64,000 nucleotides of DNA from Rudanella lutea DSM 19387 (GTDB lineage Bacteria; Bacteroidota; Bacteroidia; Cytophagales; Spirosomataceae), in NCBI RefSeq assembly GCF_000383955.1, contig NZ_KB913013.1, positions 4,855,694-4,919,693 on the forward strand, in the 5' to 3' direction. Each line of letters opens with the position of its first letter. Positions within the stretch are counted from its first letter, which is position 1. The notes under the pieces are model-generated. The model saw nothing but the letters and a program-made list of their open reading frames with translations. It did no database searches and was not told the origin of the DNA. Positions 24,858 through 33,538 of the stretch are shown piece after piece. Position numbers and translations under genes: made by a program.

Positions 24858-25955
24858 TTACAGCTTAATGAAAATCTTCCGCTGGTAGAGCCAATAAGCC
24901 GGGATGTAGTTGACCGCCACGAAGAACAGGGCGTACAAGAGGCTGGCGAGTTCGGGCTGGAACCCCAGTTTAATCAGCTCCCCCACCGCGAGTTCGTTGA
25001 GGGGGAGACCGCCAAATTTGAGTCGATAGAAAAACAGCGCCAGTACATCGGCCATAACGTATACAGCTATAGCGTTAGCCCCAAACACAATGCCCGGCGC
25101 GGTGCCGTTTCGGTAACCCAACACATCGACCAGAAAGTAAAGAGCCCCCAGCAGCATGGCCGCAAACCCGGAGGTGACGAGTACAAACGAACTGGTCCAG
25201 AGACCTTCATTGACCGGAAACGTAAGCCCCCAGAAATACCCGGCGGCAGTGGTAAAAAAGCCCGCCGTCATCAGATAGGCCACTTTTTCGGTGGGGCTGG
25301 CTGCACTGAGCATCCACCGCCCGGCGAGCAGGCCCGTAATACCCGTGACCGTGGCCGGAAAGGTGCTCAGAATACTCTCAGGGTCCCAGGTGCCCTGCCA
25401 CATCCGGCCGGGCAGAAACTGCCGGTCGAACCAGGCCACCAGATTTTGCCCCGGCTCCAGCGCCACCCGGCCGAGGTCGGGTGAGGGAATGAGCGTGAGC
25501 GCAAGCCAGTAGGCTACCAGCGTGAGCGCGGCAATCCACGCCTGTTGTTTCCAGTTGGTGTTGAGGTACAGCAGGGCACAGAACAGAAACACAAAGGCAA
25601 TGCGGTGGAGGGTGCCGGTCCAGCGGGCATCGGTCAGGTTGAAGTCGGGCATGAGGTTCAGAAACATACCGACAGCGTAAATCTTAAGCGCCCGGACCAC
25701 GATTTTGCGGTACAGCGGCCCTCGCGGCCCGCCCGCGTCGCGCTTGCCCGAATAGGCGAGGGCAATAGATACGCCCACGACAAACAAAAACACCGGGGCT
25801 ATGAGGTCGGTAAACGACAGGCCGTTCCATTTGGAGTGCCGGAGTGTAAAATACACGTGCTCTTCGGTGCCCGGAAAGTTGACCATAATCATGGCCGCAA
25901 TCGTGAAGCCCCGAACGGCATCGAGCGAGATAAGTCGGTTGGTGGGTTGAATCAT
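24858..25955 (-). CDS. NagX-like / HGSNAT-type membrane acyltransferase
   Basis: A 365-residue integral membrane protein of the DUF1624/DUF5009 family related to heparan-alpha-glucosaminide N-acetyltransferase. Markers: RLISLDAVRGFTIAAMIMVN at the start, LRHSKWNGLSFTDLIAPVFLFVVGVSIALA, and VRALKIYAVGMFLNLMPDF. About ten helices follow. HGSNAT acetylates glucosamine ends on the far side of the membrane using acetyl-CoA; bacterial NagX proteins occur in GlcNAc-use loci. The start at 25953-25955 (MIQPTNRLISLD) is preferred over one 7 codons upstream. The GH20 hexosaminidase gene is divergent, 83 bp away, so both may share control. Confidence 0.85.
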   Translation of the reverse strand: MIQPTNRLISLDAVRGFTIAAMIMVNFPGTEEHVYFTLRHSKWNGLSFTDLIAPVFLFVVGVSIALAYSGKRDAGGPRGPLYRKIVVRALKIYAVGMFLNLMPDFNLTDARWTGTLHRIAFVFLFCALLYLNTNWKQQAWIAALTLVAYWLALTLIPSPDLGRVALEPGQNLVAWFDRQFLPGRMWQGTWDPESILSTFPATVTGITGLLAGRWMLSAASPTEKVAYLMTAGFFTTAAGYFWGLTFPVNEGLWTSSFVLVTSGFAAMLLGALYFLVDVLGYRNGTAPGIVFGANAIAVYVMADVLALFFYRLKFGGLPLNELAVGELIKLGFQPELASLLYALFFVAVNYIPAYWLYQRKIFIKL

Positions 25956-26038
25956 AAACGTATAAAAAAGCCGCACGGGCCGAATGGTATTTTTAGTACG
26001 GAACAGAGTACTATAAAGGCTACTGACACGTAAAATTT

Positions 26039-28612
26039 ATGCGCACCATACTGTACTCTGCCCTGATCTGTCTGATTGGGTTGCTGGTTGGCGTAAGTTG
26101 CCAGAAAAACGGGTCGGCCGGGCAGGTCGATCTGAGCTGGGAGCTGGTAAGTAACTTTACGCCGGTGCCCAACGGTTTTGAGGCCCGTTTCGACCTGACC
26201 AACACCGGCGATACCCCGCTCACCGACCGTAACTGGGCCTTGTTTTTCAATATGGCTCCCCGGCCTATGCTCAAGCCCCGTAGCCCGCAACCGGGCACGG
26301 TGCAGCACATCAACGGCGACTGGTACAAACTTACGCCCAATGCGGGCTTCCGACTCGATCCCGGTGCTTCGGTAACGATCCGGTACGAAGGCACCGAAGG
26401 CGTAACCAAAGTGACCGATGCCCCCCTTGGGCCGTATCTGGTCTTGTACGATGATGCCGGCCGCGAAGCGGAGGTGGTGCCCATCGCCAACTATACCATC
26501 CGGCCGTTTGCCCGTAAAGAGCAGCGGCTCCGTGGCCCTGCCGACCGCGAGCCTCCCTACTCGCCGGAGGTAGTATTTGGGCAAAACCAAACGGCTACGC
26601 TGCTCCCGGCAAGTCAGTTGCAGCCGGTGATTCCGGCCCCGGTGCGCCTGTCGACGAGCCCCGGTACACTGGCCCTATCGGCGTCGATGCCGATTTATGC
26701 CGACCCCGGCCTGACCGGCGAAGCCACGTTGCTGGCCGAAAAGCTGAAGCAGATGACCGGCAAAACGTTTCAGATCGTGACCACTCCGCCCACGAGTACC
26801 GCTATTGTGCTCAAAACCGGGCCGGTTCAGGTGGCGGGCAAAAACCGGGAGGCTTACCAACTCCGGATCGATGCCGGGGGAGTAAACATCACCGGTAGCG
26901 ATGCCGCCGGGGTATTTTACGGCACCCAAAGCCTGTTGGCCTTGTTGCCCCTCGAAGCCTACAAAACCCCCGCCGAACCGGTGGCTTTGCCGTTTACCCA
27001 GATCGACGATGCCCCCCGGTTCGGATTTCGGGGACTGCACCTCGACGTAAGCCGAAACTTCCAGACCAAAGAAACTATTCTGCGCGTGCTCGACCTGCTG
27101 GCGTTTTACAAGGTCAATCAGTTTTTGTTTTACACCACCGAAGACGAAGGCTGGCGGCTCGAAATTGACGGCTTGCCCGAGCTGACGCAGGTGGGTGCGC
27201 AACGCCAGCATACGTCGGGCAAAGAGGCACCAGCCCTGCACCCTGCCTACGGCTCGGGGCCAAAGGCGTACGAAGAAGGCAAATACGGCAGCGGTTTTTA
27301 CACTAAAGCCGACTTTGTGGAGATTCTGAAATACGCCCACGCCCGGCACATCCGGGTGATTCCCGAACTGAATTTCCCCGGTCATGCGCGGGCGGCTATC
27401 AAGGCGATGGAGGCCCGTTACCAACGGCTGATGAACGAAGGTAAACCCGCCGAAGCCGCCCAGTACCGGCTCATCGACCCCGCCGACCGCTCGGTGTATC
27501 AGTCGGCGCAGGGGTACAAAGACAATGTGGTGAGTGTGGGCCTCGAATCGACGTACCGGTTTTACGAAAAAGTAGTGGACGAGATAACCCGGATGTACAA
27601 ACAGGCGGGGGTGCCGATGGAAGTAATGCACATTGGGGGCGACGAGGTACCCGAAGGGGCCTGGGCACAGTCGCCGGTGGCGGCTAAGCTCCTGCGCGAG
27701 AATCCGGCCATAAAAGACCCCAAAAACCTACAGGCTTACTTTGTGCGAACGTTGCTGAAACGGCTCGAACCGCGCAAACTCGAAATTCACGGTTGGGAGG
27801 AGGTCGCCCTCACCAAAGCTGCTAACGGCAACTACGTGCCCAACCGAGAGTTTGTGGGCCGCCGGGTGGTGCCTTACATCTGGAACAACCTGTTCGACCC
27901 TGATTTGGGTAACCGGCTGGCCAATGCGGGTTATCCGGTGGTGCTCTGTAACGTATCGAATTTTTACTTCGATCTGGCCTACAACAACGATCCCGAAGAG
28001 CCCGGCCTGTATTGGGCAGGCTATGTAGATACGCGCAGCAACTGGACGTTTGCGCCGTACGACATGTTCAAAACGACGTATAAAACGGCTATGGGCGACC
28101 CGCTTGATTTTACCGGTCGGGAGCGGCTCCGGCCCGACGCCCGCCCGAATATCCGGGGGGTAGAAGCGCAGCTCTGGAGCGAAACCGTGAAAGGGCGCGA
28201 TATGGCCGAGTACTACATGCTGCCCAAGCTGATGGGCTTTGCCGAGAGTGCCTGGGCGCCCGAACGGCCCTGGGAAACCGTCGACGACCGCGTTGCGCGG
28301 GAGCGGGCCATTGCGGCTGGCTGGAACGTGTTTGCCAACACCCTGGCCCAGCGCGACCTGCCTCGGCTGGCCCGGTTCAACGGGGGGTACAACTACCGAC
28401 TGCCTCCGCCGGGAGCCCGCATCCTGAATGGCCTGCTGGAGGCTAATGTCGAGTTGCCGGGGCTTCAGATTCGGTACACGACCGATGGTTCGGAGCCGAA
28501 TAGTACCTCGGCCCTGTACCAGAAGCCGGTACGGGTGAGTGGCCCGGTCAAACTCAAAAGTTTCGACGCGGCCGGTCGCGCCAGCCGGGCTACGGTGCTA
28601 ACACCGCCCTAA
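26039..28612 (+). CDS. GH20 beta-N-acetylhexosaminidase lipoprotein
   Basis: An 857-residue lipoprotein (lipobox region VGVSC at about residues 17-21). Domain order: a chitobiase-like carbohydrate-binding N-terminal domain (about 28-175; WELVSNFTPVPNGFEARFDLTN), a GH20b domain (about 195-325), the GH20 barrel (about 330-780) with RGLHLDVSRNF, the HARHIRVIPELNFPGHARAA stretch and the catalytic pair in HIGGDE (Asp535, Glu536), then a C-terminal CHB_HEX_C domain (IRYTTDGSEPNS). It removes terminal beta-linked GlcNAc or GalNAc from oligosaccharides by substrate-assisted catalysis at the cell surface or in the periplasm. A ROK kinase (57 bp downstream) could phosphorylate the released sugar. Confidence 0.94.
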   Translation: MRTILYSALICLIGLLVGVSCQKNGSAGQVDLSWELVSNFTPVPNGFEARFDLTNTGDTPLTDRNWALFFNMAPRPMLKPRSPQPGTVQHINGDWYKLTPNAGFRLDPGASVTIRYEGTEGVTKVTDAPLGPYLVLYDDAGREAEVVPIANYTIRPFARKEQRLRGPADREPPYSPEVVFGQNQTATLLPASQLQPVIPAPVRLSTSPGTLALSASMPIYADPGLTGEATLLAEKLKQMTGKTFQIVTTPPTSTAIVLKTGPVQVAGKNREAYQLRIDAGGVNITGSDAAGVFYGTQSLLALLPLEAYKTPAEPVALPFTQIDDAPRFGFRGLHLDVSRNFQTKETILRVLDLLAFYKVNQFLFYTTEDEGWRLEIDGLPELTQVGAQRQHTSGKEAPALHPAYGSGPKAYEEGKYGSGFYTKADFVEILKYAHARHIRVIPELNFPGHARAAIKAMEARYQRLMNEGKPAEAAQYRLIDPADRSVYQSAQGYKDNVVSVGLESTYRFYEKVVDEITRMYKQAGVPMEVMHIGGDEVPEGAWAQSPVAAKLLRENPAIKDPKNLQAYFVRTLLKRLEPRKLEIHGWEEVALTKAANGNYVPNREFVGRRVVPYIWNNLFDPDLGNRLANAGYPVVLCNVSNFYFDLAYNNDPEEPGLYWAGYVDTRSNWTFAPYDMFKTTYKTAMGDPLDFTGRERLRPDARPNIRGVEAQLWSETVKGRDMAEYYMLPKLMGFAESAWAPERPWETVDDRVARERAIAAGWNVFANTLAQRDLPRLARFNGGYNYRLPPPGARILNGLLEANVELPGLQIRYTTDGSEPNSTSALYQKPVRVSGPVKLKSFDAAGRASRATVLTPP

Positions 28613-28669
28613 CCGGAGCTGAACGGCACAAGCCGCTAACATACAGACACCAAACCTTGGAATGAGACA

Positions 28670-29509
28670 ATGAAAACGATTGGGGTTGATCTGGGAGGAA
28701 CCAACGTGCGGGTGGGCCTGATCGAAAACGGTACCGTGCTGCATAAAGTGAGTGGGCGGCTCCGGCAAAAAGATTCGCTGTCGGCTACGCTGGGTCAACT
28801 GGTTGAGATGATTCGACCGTTGCTGAGCCCTGAGGTGAGTAGCATCGGGATCGGAGTGCCGTCGGTGGTTGATCTGGAACGTGGCATTGTGTACAACGTG
28901 GCTAATATTCCGTCGTGGCAGGAGGTGCCCCTGCGCGATATTCTGGAGGAGGAGTTCGACCGGCCGGTATTTGTCAACAACGACGTCAACTGCTTTATTC
29001 TGGGCGAACATCAGTTTGGGCTGGCGCGGGGGTGCCGCTCGGCGGTGGGGCTGGCCATCGGTACGGGGCTCGGTTCGGGCATCATCATCGACAACCAGCT
29101 CTACACGGGCAACAACTGCGGGGCGGGGGAGATTGGCCTTTTGCCCTATCGTGACAAAACGATTGAGTCGTATGCCTCAACCCACTTTTTCGAGAGTATG
29201 CACGGTACGTCGGCCTGGGAGGTGAGTCAGTCGGCCCGGCTTGGCGCCCCCGATGCGCTGGCGTTGTGGGCCGAATTTGGCGGACATTTCGGGCAGGCCA
29301 TTAAAGCCGTACTATACACCTACGACCCCGAAGTGATTGTGCTCGGCGGCTCTATTGCCAAAGCGTACCCGTATTTTCGGGCTGGCATGCTGCAAAGTAT
29401 GGCCGATTTTGCGTACCCCACCACCTTACAGCGGTTGCGACTGGTGCAGTCTGAAAACGAGTCTATTGCCTTGTTGGGAGCCTCGGTACTGGTGCATCAG
29501 CTGGCGTAG
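28670..29509 (+). CDS. ROK-family sugar kinase-like protein
   Basis: A 279-residue cytoplasmic protein. The ATP-binding GVDLGGTNVRVGLIENG at the N-terminus, FVNNDVNCFILGEHQFG in the middle and GLAIGTGLGSGIIID mark it as ROK family (glucokinase, N-acetylmannosamine or GlcNAc kinase). The usual zinc motif CxCGxxGCxE is absent: after NNCGAGEIG the sequence goes to LLPYRDKTIESYASTHFF. Family members without zinc are known, but the loss may change substrate range. It sits between GH20 and a XylR-type regulator, all on the + strand, so a role in phosphorylating a released hexosamine is inferred. Confidence 0.88.
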   Translation: MKTIGVDLGGTNVRVGLIENGTVLHKVSGRLRQKDSLSATLGQLVEMIRPLLSPEVSSIGIGVPSVVDLERGIVYNVANIPSWQEVPLRDILEEEFDRPVFVNNDVNCFILGEHQFGLARGCRSAVGLAIGTGLGSGIIIDNQLYTGNNCGAGEIGLLPYRDKTIESYASTHFFESMHGTSAWEVSQSARLGAPDALALWAEFGGHFGQAIKAVLYTYDPEVIVLGGSIAKAYPYFRAGMLQSMADFAYPTTLQRLRLVQSENESIALLGASVLVHQLA

Positions 29510-29607
29510 AATTCGTGATTGGTATAGTAACTCTGGTTTCTTTAAACGAATATTGAGCCGAGAGACATTCGCTATCGGAAGTACTACGTTTTTCTATGTA
29601 TTGGCTT

Positions 29608-29745
29608 GACCACCCCCCAACCCCCTCATGTTTTCAGGAGGGGGAGTTTACTAGACAAACAAAGAGTTATCAGGCATCTTGTTTGTATAGCAAGGTGATC
29701 GTTGCTGTTCCCTTCCTGTTTTCAGGAGGGGGTTAGGGGGTGGTC
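29608..29745. repeat. C/G-run inverted repeat with two copies of GTTTTCAGGAGGGGG
   Basis: 20-nt arms at 29608-29627 and 29726-29745 (GACCACCCCCCAACCCCCTC) pair with one mismatch. Next to each arm lies a copy of TGTTTTCAGGAGGGGG. The right arm ends 17 nt before the XylR-type start codon. Related to the element at 14274-14298. Confidence 0.75.
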
Positions 29746-29762
29746 TCAAACTTCTTTATGTC

Positions 29763-30926
29763 ATGCACAAGGTTATCCTGCTGATCGATTTTGCCGAAGA
29801 CTACAGCAAGAGTCTGCTGAAGGGAATCACCAAGTACTCGCGGGAACATGGCCCCTGGATTTTTTGCCGGATGCCGCTCTTTCACCGCGAAACGCAGGGT
29901 ATCGATGGTATTCTCGACTGGGCCCGCGATTGGGAGGCCGACGGTATCATCGGGCAGTTGTACAACGATGGCTGCGCCGAGAAACTCGTGGAAGCCGGTA
30001 TTCCGGTGATTGCCCAGGACTTTAAGGAACGCTTCACCGAAATTCCGAACATAACCGGTGCCTACCGCGAAACAGGGGCTATGGCGGCCGACTATTTCCT
30101 CAAAAAGGGCTTCCGGCATTTTGCATTCTACGGGTTCAAAAACATTGTCTGGTCGCGGGAGCGGGCCGAGGGGTTTGAGGAACGAGTGGCACGCGCAGGG
30201 CATGAGGTCACGTATTTTGAGCACAACAAGGTGCGGTCGAGCGAGCTTTGGTACTACAAACCGAGTTCGCTCAGCGAATGGCTGCTGTCCTTGCCCAAGC
30301 CCATTGCCCTGTTGGCCTGCGACGACCGGCTGGGGCAGCATATCACCGAGGCTTGTCGGCATTCGGGTATCCGCATCCCCGACGAGGTGGCCGTGCTGGG
30401 CGTCGACAACGACGAGACCCTGTGCGAACTCTCTGACCCGCCCTTGTCGAGTATTGCGCTGGATGCCGAAAAAGGAGGCTACGATGCGGCCCGGCTCCTC
30501 GACCGGCTCATCCGCAAAGACATCGATCAGGCCTACGATATTGTGGTAGAGCCCACGCAGATTATCACCCGGCAGTCAACGGATATTTACGCCACGCACG
30601 ACGAATACATTGCCTTGTCGCTCAAATACATCCACCAGAATATCGACAAAAATCTCCAGGTCGATCAGGTGGTGAAGCAGGTGCCACTCTCCCGGCGCTC
30701 GCTCGAAATGCGGTTTCAAGAGGTGATTGGCTACCCGATTTACAAATACATTCAGAATCTGCGGATCGAAAAATTCTCCAAAAAACTGCTCGAAACCGAT
30801 CAGGCCGTGTTTGAAATTGCGATGGACCTCGGCCTCAACGATACCAAAAATATTGCCCGCCAGTTTAAGCAGATCAAAGGCTGCACCCCACTCGAATACC
30901 GACACCGCTACCTTGCCGGGAAATAG
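29763..30926 (+). CDS. XylR-type AraC-family regulator with periplasmic-binding-like domain
   Basis: A 387-residue transcription factor. Residues 1-270 are a LacI/periplasmic-binding-protein-like sugar-sensing domain (KVILLIDFAEDYSKSLLKGI, GIPVIAQDF, LACDDRLGQHITEACRHSGI, VAVLGVDNDE). Residues 285-385 are an AraC double helix-turn-helix (HQNIDKNLQVDQVVKQVPLS, then AMDLGLNDTKNIARQFKQIKG, PLEYR). This is the architecture of XylR, which binds a sugar and activates catabolic operons. The likely targets are the neighbouring GH20/ROK genes and the convergent putative glycosidase. No operator was identified. Confidence 0.92.
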   Translation: MHKVILLIDFAEDYSKSLLKGITKYSREHGPWIFCRMPLFHRETQGIDGILDWARDWEADGIIGQLYNDGCAEKLVEAGIPVIAQDFKERFTEIPNITGAYRETGAMAADYFLKKGFRHFAFYGFKNIVWSRERAEGFEERVARAGHEVTYFEHNKVRSSELWYYKPSSLSEWLLSLPKPIALLACDDRLGQHITEACRHSGIRIPDEVAVLGVDNDETLCELSDPPLSSIALDAEKGGYDAARLLDRLIRKDIDQAYDIVVEPTQIITRQSTDIYATHDEYIALSLKYIHQNIDKNLQVDQVVKQVPLSRRSLEMRFQEVIGYPIYKYIQNLRIEKFSKKLLETDQAVFEIAMDLGLNDTKNIARQFKQIKGCTPLEYRHRYLAGK

Positions 30927-30951
30927 GAGAGAGGTAACCCGGTCACGCCGT

Positions 30952-33294
30952 TTACTCTAGTTGTTCCCTGATAAGCCAGATGTCAGAAATCCGCGAGTTC
31001 TGACGCCAGTTGAGGTGCGACTCTTCGGGCTGATCAAACGTGACCTGAATCCGGCCGTCCTGCGTGGCCGTGAGCGGCACTACCCACTCTTTTACGGTAT
31101 CAGCCTGCCGGTTATACACGGTCGGTTCGAGCCGTTGCCCATCCACCCGCAGCAGGGCTTCACCAAACCCAACTACGCGCAGGGTGTAGCGGGCGCCGGG
31201 ATCGAGGTTTTCGTAATCGAGGGCCGGGCAGCGCTGAAACGTTTGCGACGATAGCCGCGTCCGGCTGCTGCCATTGTCCCACCAGGCAATGTCGGTGGCA
31301 TCGTCGGAGATAGTTTTGACCCGCGGCCCCTTGCTCACACTCGACACATCGTCGTAAAAACTGCCCGGTCCCGGATTTTCCCAGGTGGCAATTTCGTGCA
31401 GGCGCCTTTGCGCGGCCGCCTTGTCGGGCAGCGAATCAATCCGGGCAAACTGATCGGCCAGCCACCAGCGATTGTTGAGCGGATAGTCGACAAAATCGAG
31501 GACGCAACCCCGTTCAGGACTGCGCGCCTGATGCCGCTCGACACTCGTCTGGAGACCCACCGACGCGAATAAATCGGTACATAACTGCTCAATTCGGCGC
31601 CGGAGTACGGGAGCTGCGGGCTGCTTATCAGCCTGATTGACAAGGGACAGCGCCTGACGCATAGCCGCTTTGGGGTCGGTGGCCCGCAGCAGCAGGGCAT
31701 TGGCTTCCCCTTCGAGCCGTTGCTCGTACAACAGCCGTCGGCGGGTGTAGGTGTCGTAATAGGCCCGCAGCAAAAGCAGTTGCCACCGCCAGTTGGTCGA
31801 CAGGGCCGGTGCGTCCGTTTCCAGCTTCTGCCAGAACGCAAATGACGCTTCGACGCCCCCGTTTTCGGCCAACGGGCCGTGCCAGTTTTGTTCCAGTGCG
31901 GCTATGCCATCGGCTACGGGCTCGGCCAGCGTCGGGCCAAAGAAAAACCGGCTGTATTCGGCCAGAATCTCCCGTACATCTTTGGTGGGGTCCCAGCCGC
32001 GCATACTCCAGACTACCTTGTTCACGTCGTCGTGGCAACCGTCGGAGTACGACACAAATCCGTCGGTAAACGGGGCCCAGGTGGCCTGCGTCCGGGCGAA
32101 GAAAAACGGGCGGGGGTTAGCGGCCTCGCGCCCAAGGGTGAGCGCAAAGGCCTGATCCCACCGTTCGACCGGAAATTCGCAGCGGATGTTGTGCGTAATG
32201 TCGGGGTATTGCCGCATCTGGTATTGCTTAGGCAACCGAAAGCGGGTTTGGGCCAGGGGAGGACTACCCGGCCCGTGCACCAGCCCGGCCAGCCAGGTGG
32301 GTTTCTCGGTGTTCAGGTACCGAAACACGTAGTCCATCTGATCGACGCTGAAGCCCTGCAACGAAAGCCAGACCCGCCCGGTAGGGTGGTAGCGCACCAG
32401 CCGCGTGTGCAGGTCGCGCAGAAACGGCATCAGGTCGCGCGGGTGGTTGTGGCCGGGGTCGCCACCGGGCACAAAAATATGGTTCAGCCGGGGACAGGCC
32501 CGGTAAAAGGCTTCGTGCCGATCCAGCTCGGCCTGTCGTTTGGGCGCGTCGGTGAGGTCGAACGTTGCCGGGGTCCAGACCCAGTGATCAACGTCGTATT
32601 TCTGGCAGATTTCGCCGATGCGAATACGCATTTCGGCCGCCGGGATTTTAAAGTGCGGACTGGGTTTGTCGTCTTCGTGAAACGGAATAGCCTCTACCGC
32701 ATTGGTGCCAAACAGGGCCAGTTCGCGGATGTACTGATCGTATTGGGCCACACTCCAGGCATCGTATGAGTTGGCCGTGGTGCGGTAACCGAGCTGATGC
32801 CCGCGAATGGGGTAGGCCGGGGCCGACACCAGCGCCACCGAACCGGGTAGCTCGGCTTGTTTGGGCGAAAGCCGCAGGTTACGCAGCAGCCAACCCGTAC
32901 CGAACAAAATACCCCGGCTGTCGTGCCCAATGACCCAGATGGTAGTTTGGCGGGGTTGAACGTTGGTCACAATGGCGAAGCTTTCGGGCTTGTCGGGTTT
33001 GTGCGTTGTGGGGACTGAGACGCCGTACAGCTCGGTATCGGTAGCTAGAGCGAAGGCGATTACCGTGTTTTTGGGCCAATCGGTACGCGTCGTCAGCCGG
33101 ATACCGGTGCGTTTGGCTACTTCTTCCTGAAGTACCTGCGGGGCGGTTTCGCGCATGGGGGCGGGTATGCCCGGCGATACCAGTAAGGCGGCCTGTTGTA
33201 GTTGAATAGATTGACTCCGGGCAGTGCCGGAGTCAATCAGGAGGAAGGTGGAAAGGAGTGAAAAGAGCCAGAAAACCGATAAAAAGCGTTTCAT
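30952..33294 (-). CDS. Putative exo-acting glycosidase with GH20b/GH67-type N-terminal domain
   Basis: A 780-residue protein with a signal peptide (about 1-28). Residues 30-150 look like the zincin-like N-terminal domain shared by GH20, GH67 and GH84 enzymes (VLQEEVAKRTGIRLT, IWVIGHDSRGILFGTGWLLRNL). Residues 155-480 have a TIM-barrel-like pattern: YPIRGHQLGYRTTANSYD, the YIRELALFGTNAVEAIPFH stretch, and IFVPGGDPGHNHPRD. The C-terminal part includes a helical region and a beta-sandwich (YTLRVVGFGEALLRVDGQ). I cannot name the family; alpha-glucuronidase-like or hexosaminidase-like are candidates. Convergent with the XylR-type regulator with 25 bp between stops. Confidence 0.65.
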   Translation of the reverse strand: MKRFLSVFWLFSLLSTFLLIDSGTARSQSIQLQQAALLVSPGIPAPMRETAPQVLQEEVAKRTGIRLTTRTDWPKNTVIAFALATDTELYGVSVPTTHKPDKPESFAIVTNVQPRQTTIWVIGHDSRGILFGTGWLLRNLRLSPKQAELPGSVALVSAPAYPIRGHQLGYRTTANSYDAWSVAQYDQYIRELALFGTNAVEAIPFHEDDKPSPHFKIPAAEMRIRIGEICQKYDVDHWVWTPATFDLTDAPKRQAELDRHEAFYRACPRLNHIFVPGGDPGHNHPRDLMPFLRDLHTRLVRYHPTGRVWLSLQGFSVDQMDYVFRYLNTEKPTWLAGLVHGPGSPPLAQTRFRLPKQYQMRQYPDITHNIRCEFPVERWDQAFALTLGREAANPRPFFFARTQATWAPFTDGFVSYSDGCHDDVNKVVWSMRGWDPTKDVREILAEYSRFFFGPTLAEPVADGIAALEQNWHGPLAENGGVEASFAFWQKLETDAPALSTNWRWQLLLLRAYYDTYTRRRLLYEQRLEGEANALLLRATDPKAAMRQALSLVNQADKQPAAPVLRRRIEQLCTDLFASVGLQTSVERHQARSPERGCVLDFVDYPLNNRWWLADQFARIDSLPDKAAAQRRLHEIATWENPGPGSFYDDVSSVSKGPRVKTISDDATDIAWWDNGSSRTRLSSQTFQRCPALDYENLDPGARYTLRVVGFGEALLRVDGQRLEPTVYNRQADTVKEWVVPLTATQDGRIQVTFDQPEESHLNWRQNSRISDIWLIREQLE

Positions 33295-33322
33295 GCAGTC
33301 AAGTGGGTGTATTGGGGTTTAT

Positions 33323-33396
33323 GGCGGCCGGTGTGCCGGTTTTAGTTCTTAGTTTTTGGTTTTTAGTTCTTGGTTTTTAGTTCTTGGCGGCCGGTG
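33323..33396. repeat. GGTTTTTAGTTCTT tandem flanked by GGCGGCCGGTG
   Basis: Two exact 14-nt units (33358-33371, 33372-33385) plus degenerate copies from 33338, bracketed by an 11-bp direct repeat GGCGGCCGGTG (33323-33333 and 33386-33396). The rest of this 244-bp gap has no gene. Confidence 0.75.
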
Positions 33397-33538
33397 ACCC
33401 GGTGCTGGGGTGTGAAAAAGAGCGGTCAAAAAGAGGAAGGAATCCGTATCTACTTGCACTTCAAACTACTTTTCATTCTGTGAATAATTCCAGCCCCGAA
33501 ACGCTCCCCCTGAGGGAAGGGAAAGGGGTGGGGTCAAA

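Noticed and set aside
33338-33396. CRISPR-like spacing in the GGTTTTTAGTTCTT block
   Set aside because: The units are adjacent 14-mers without spacers; no cas gene is present.
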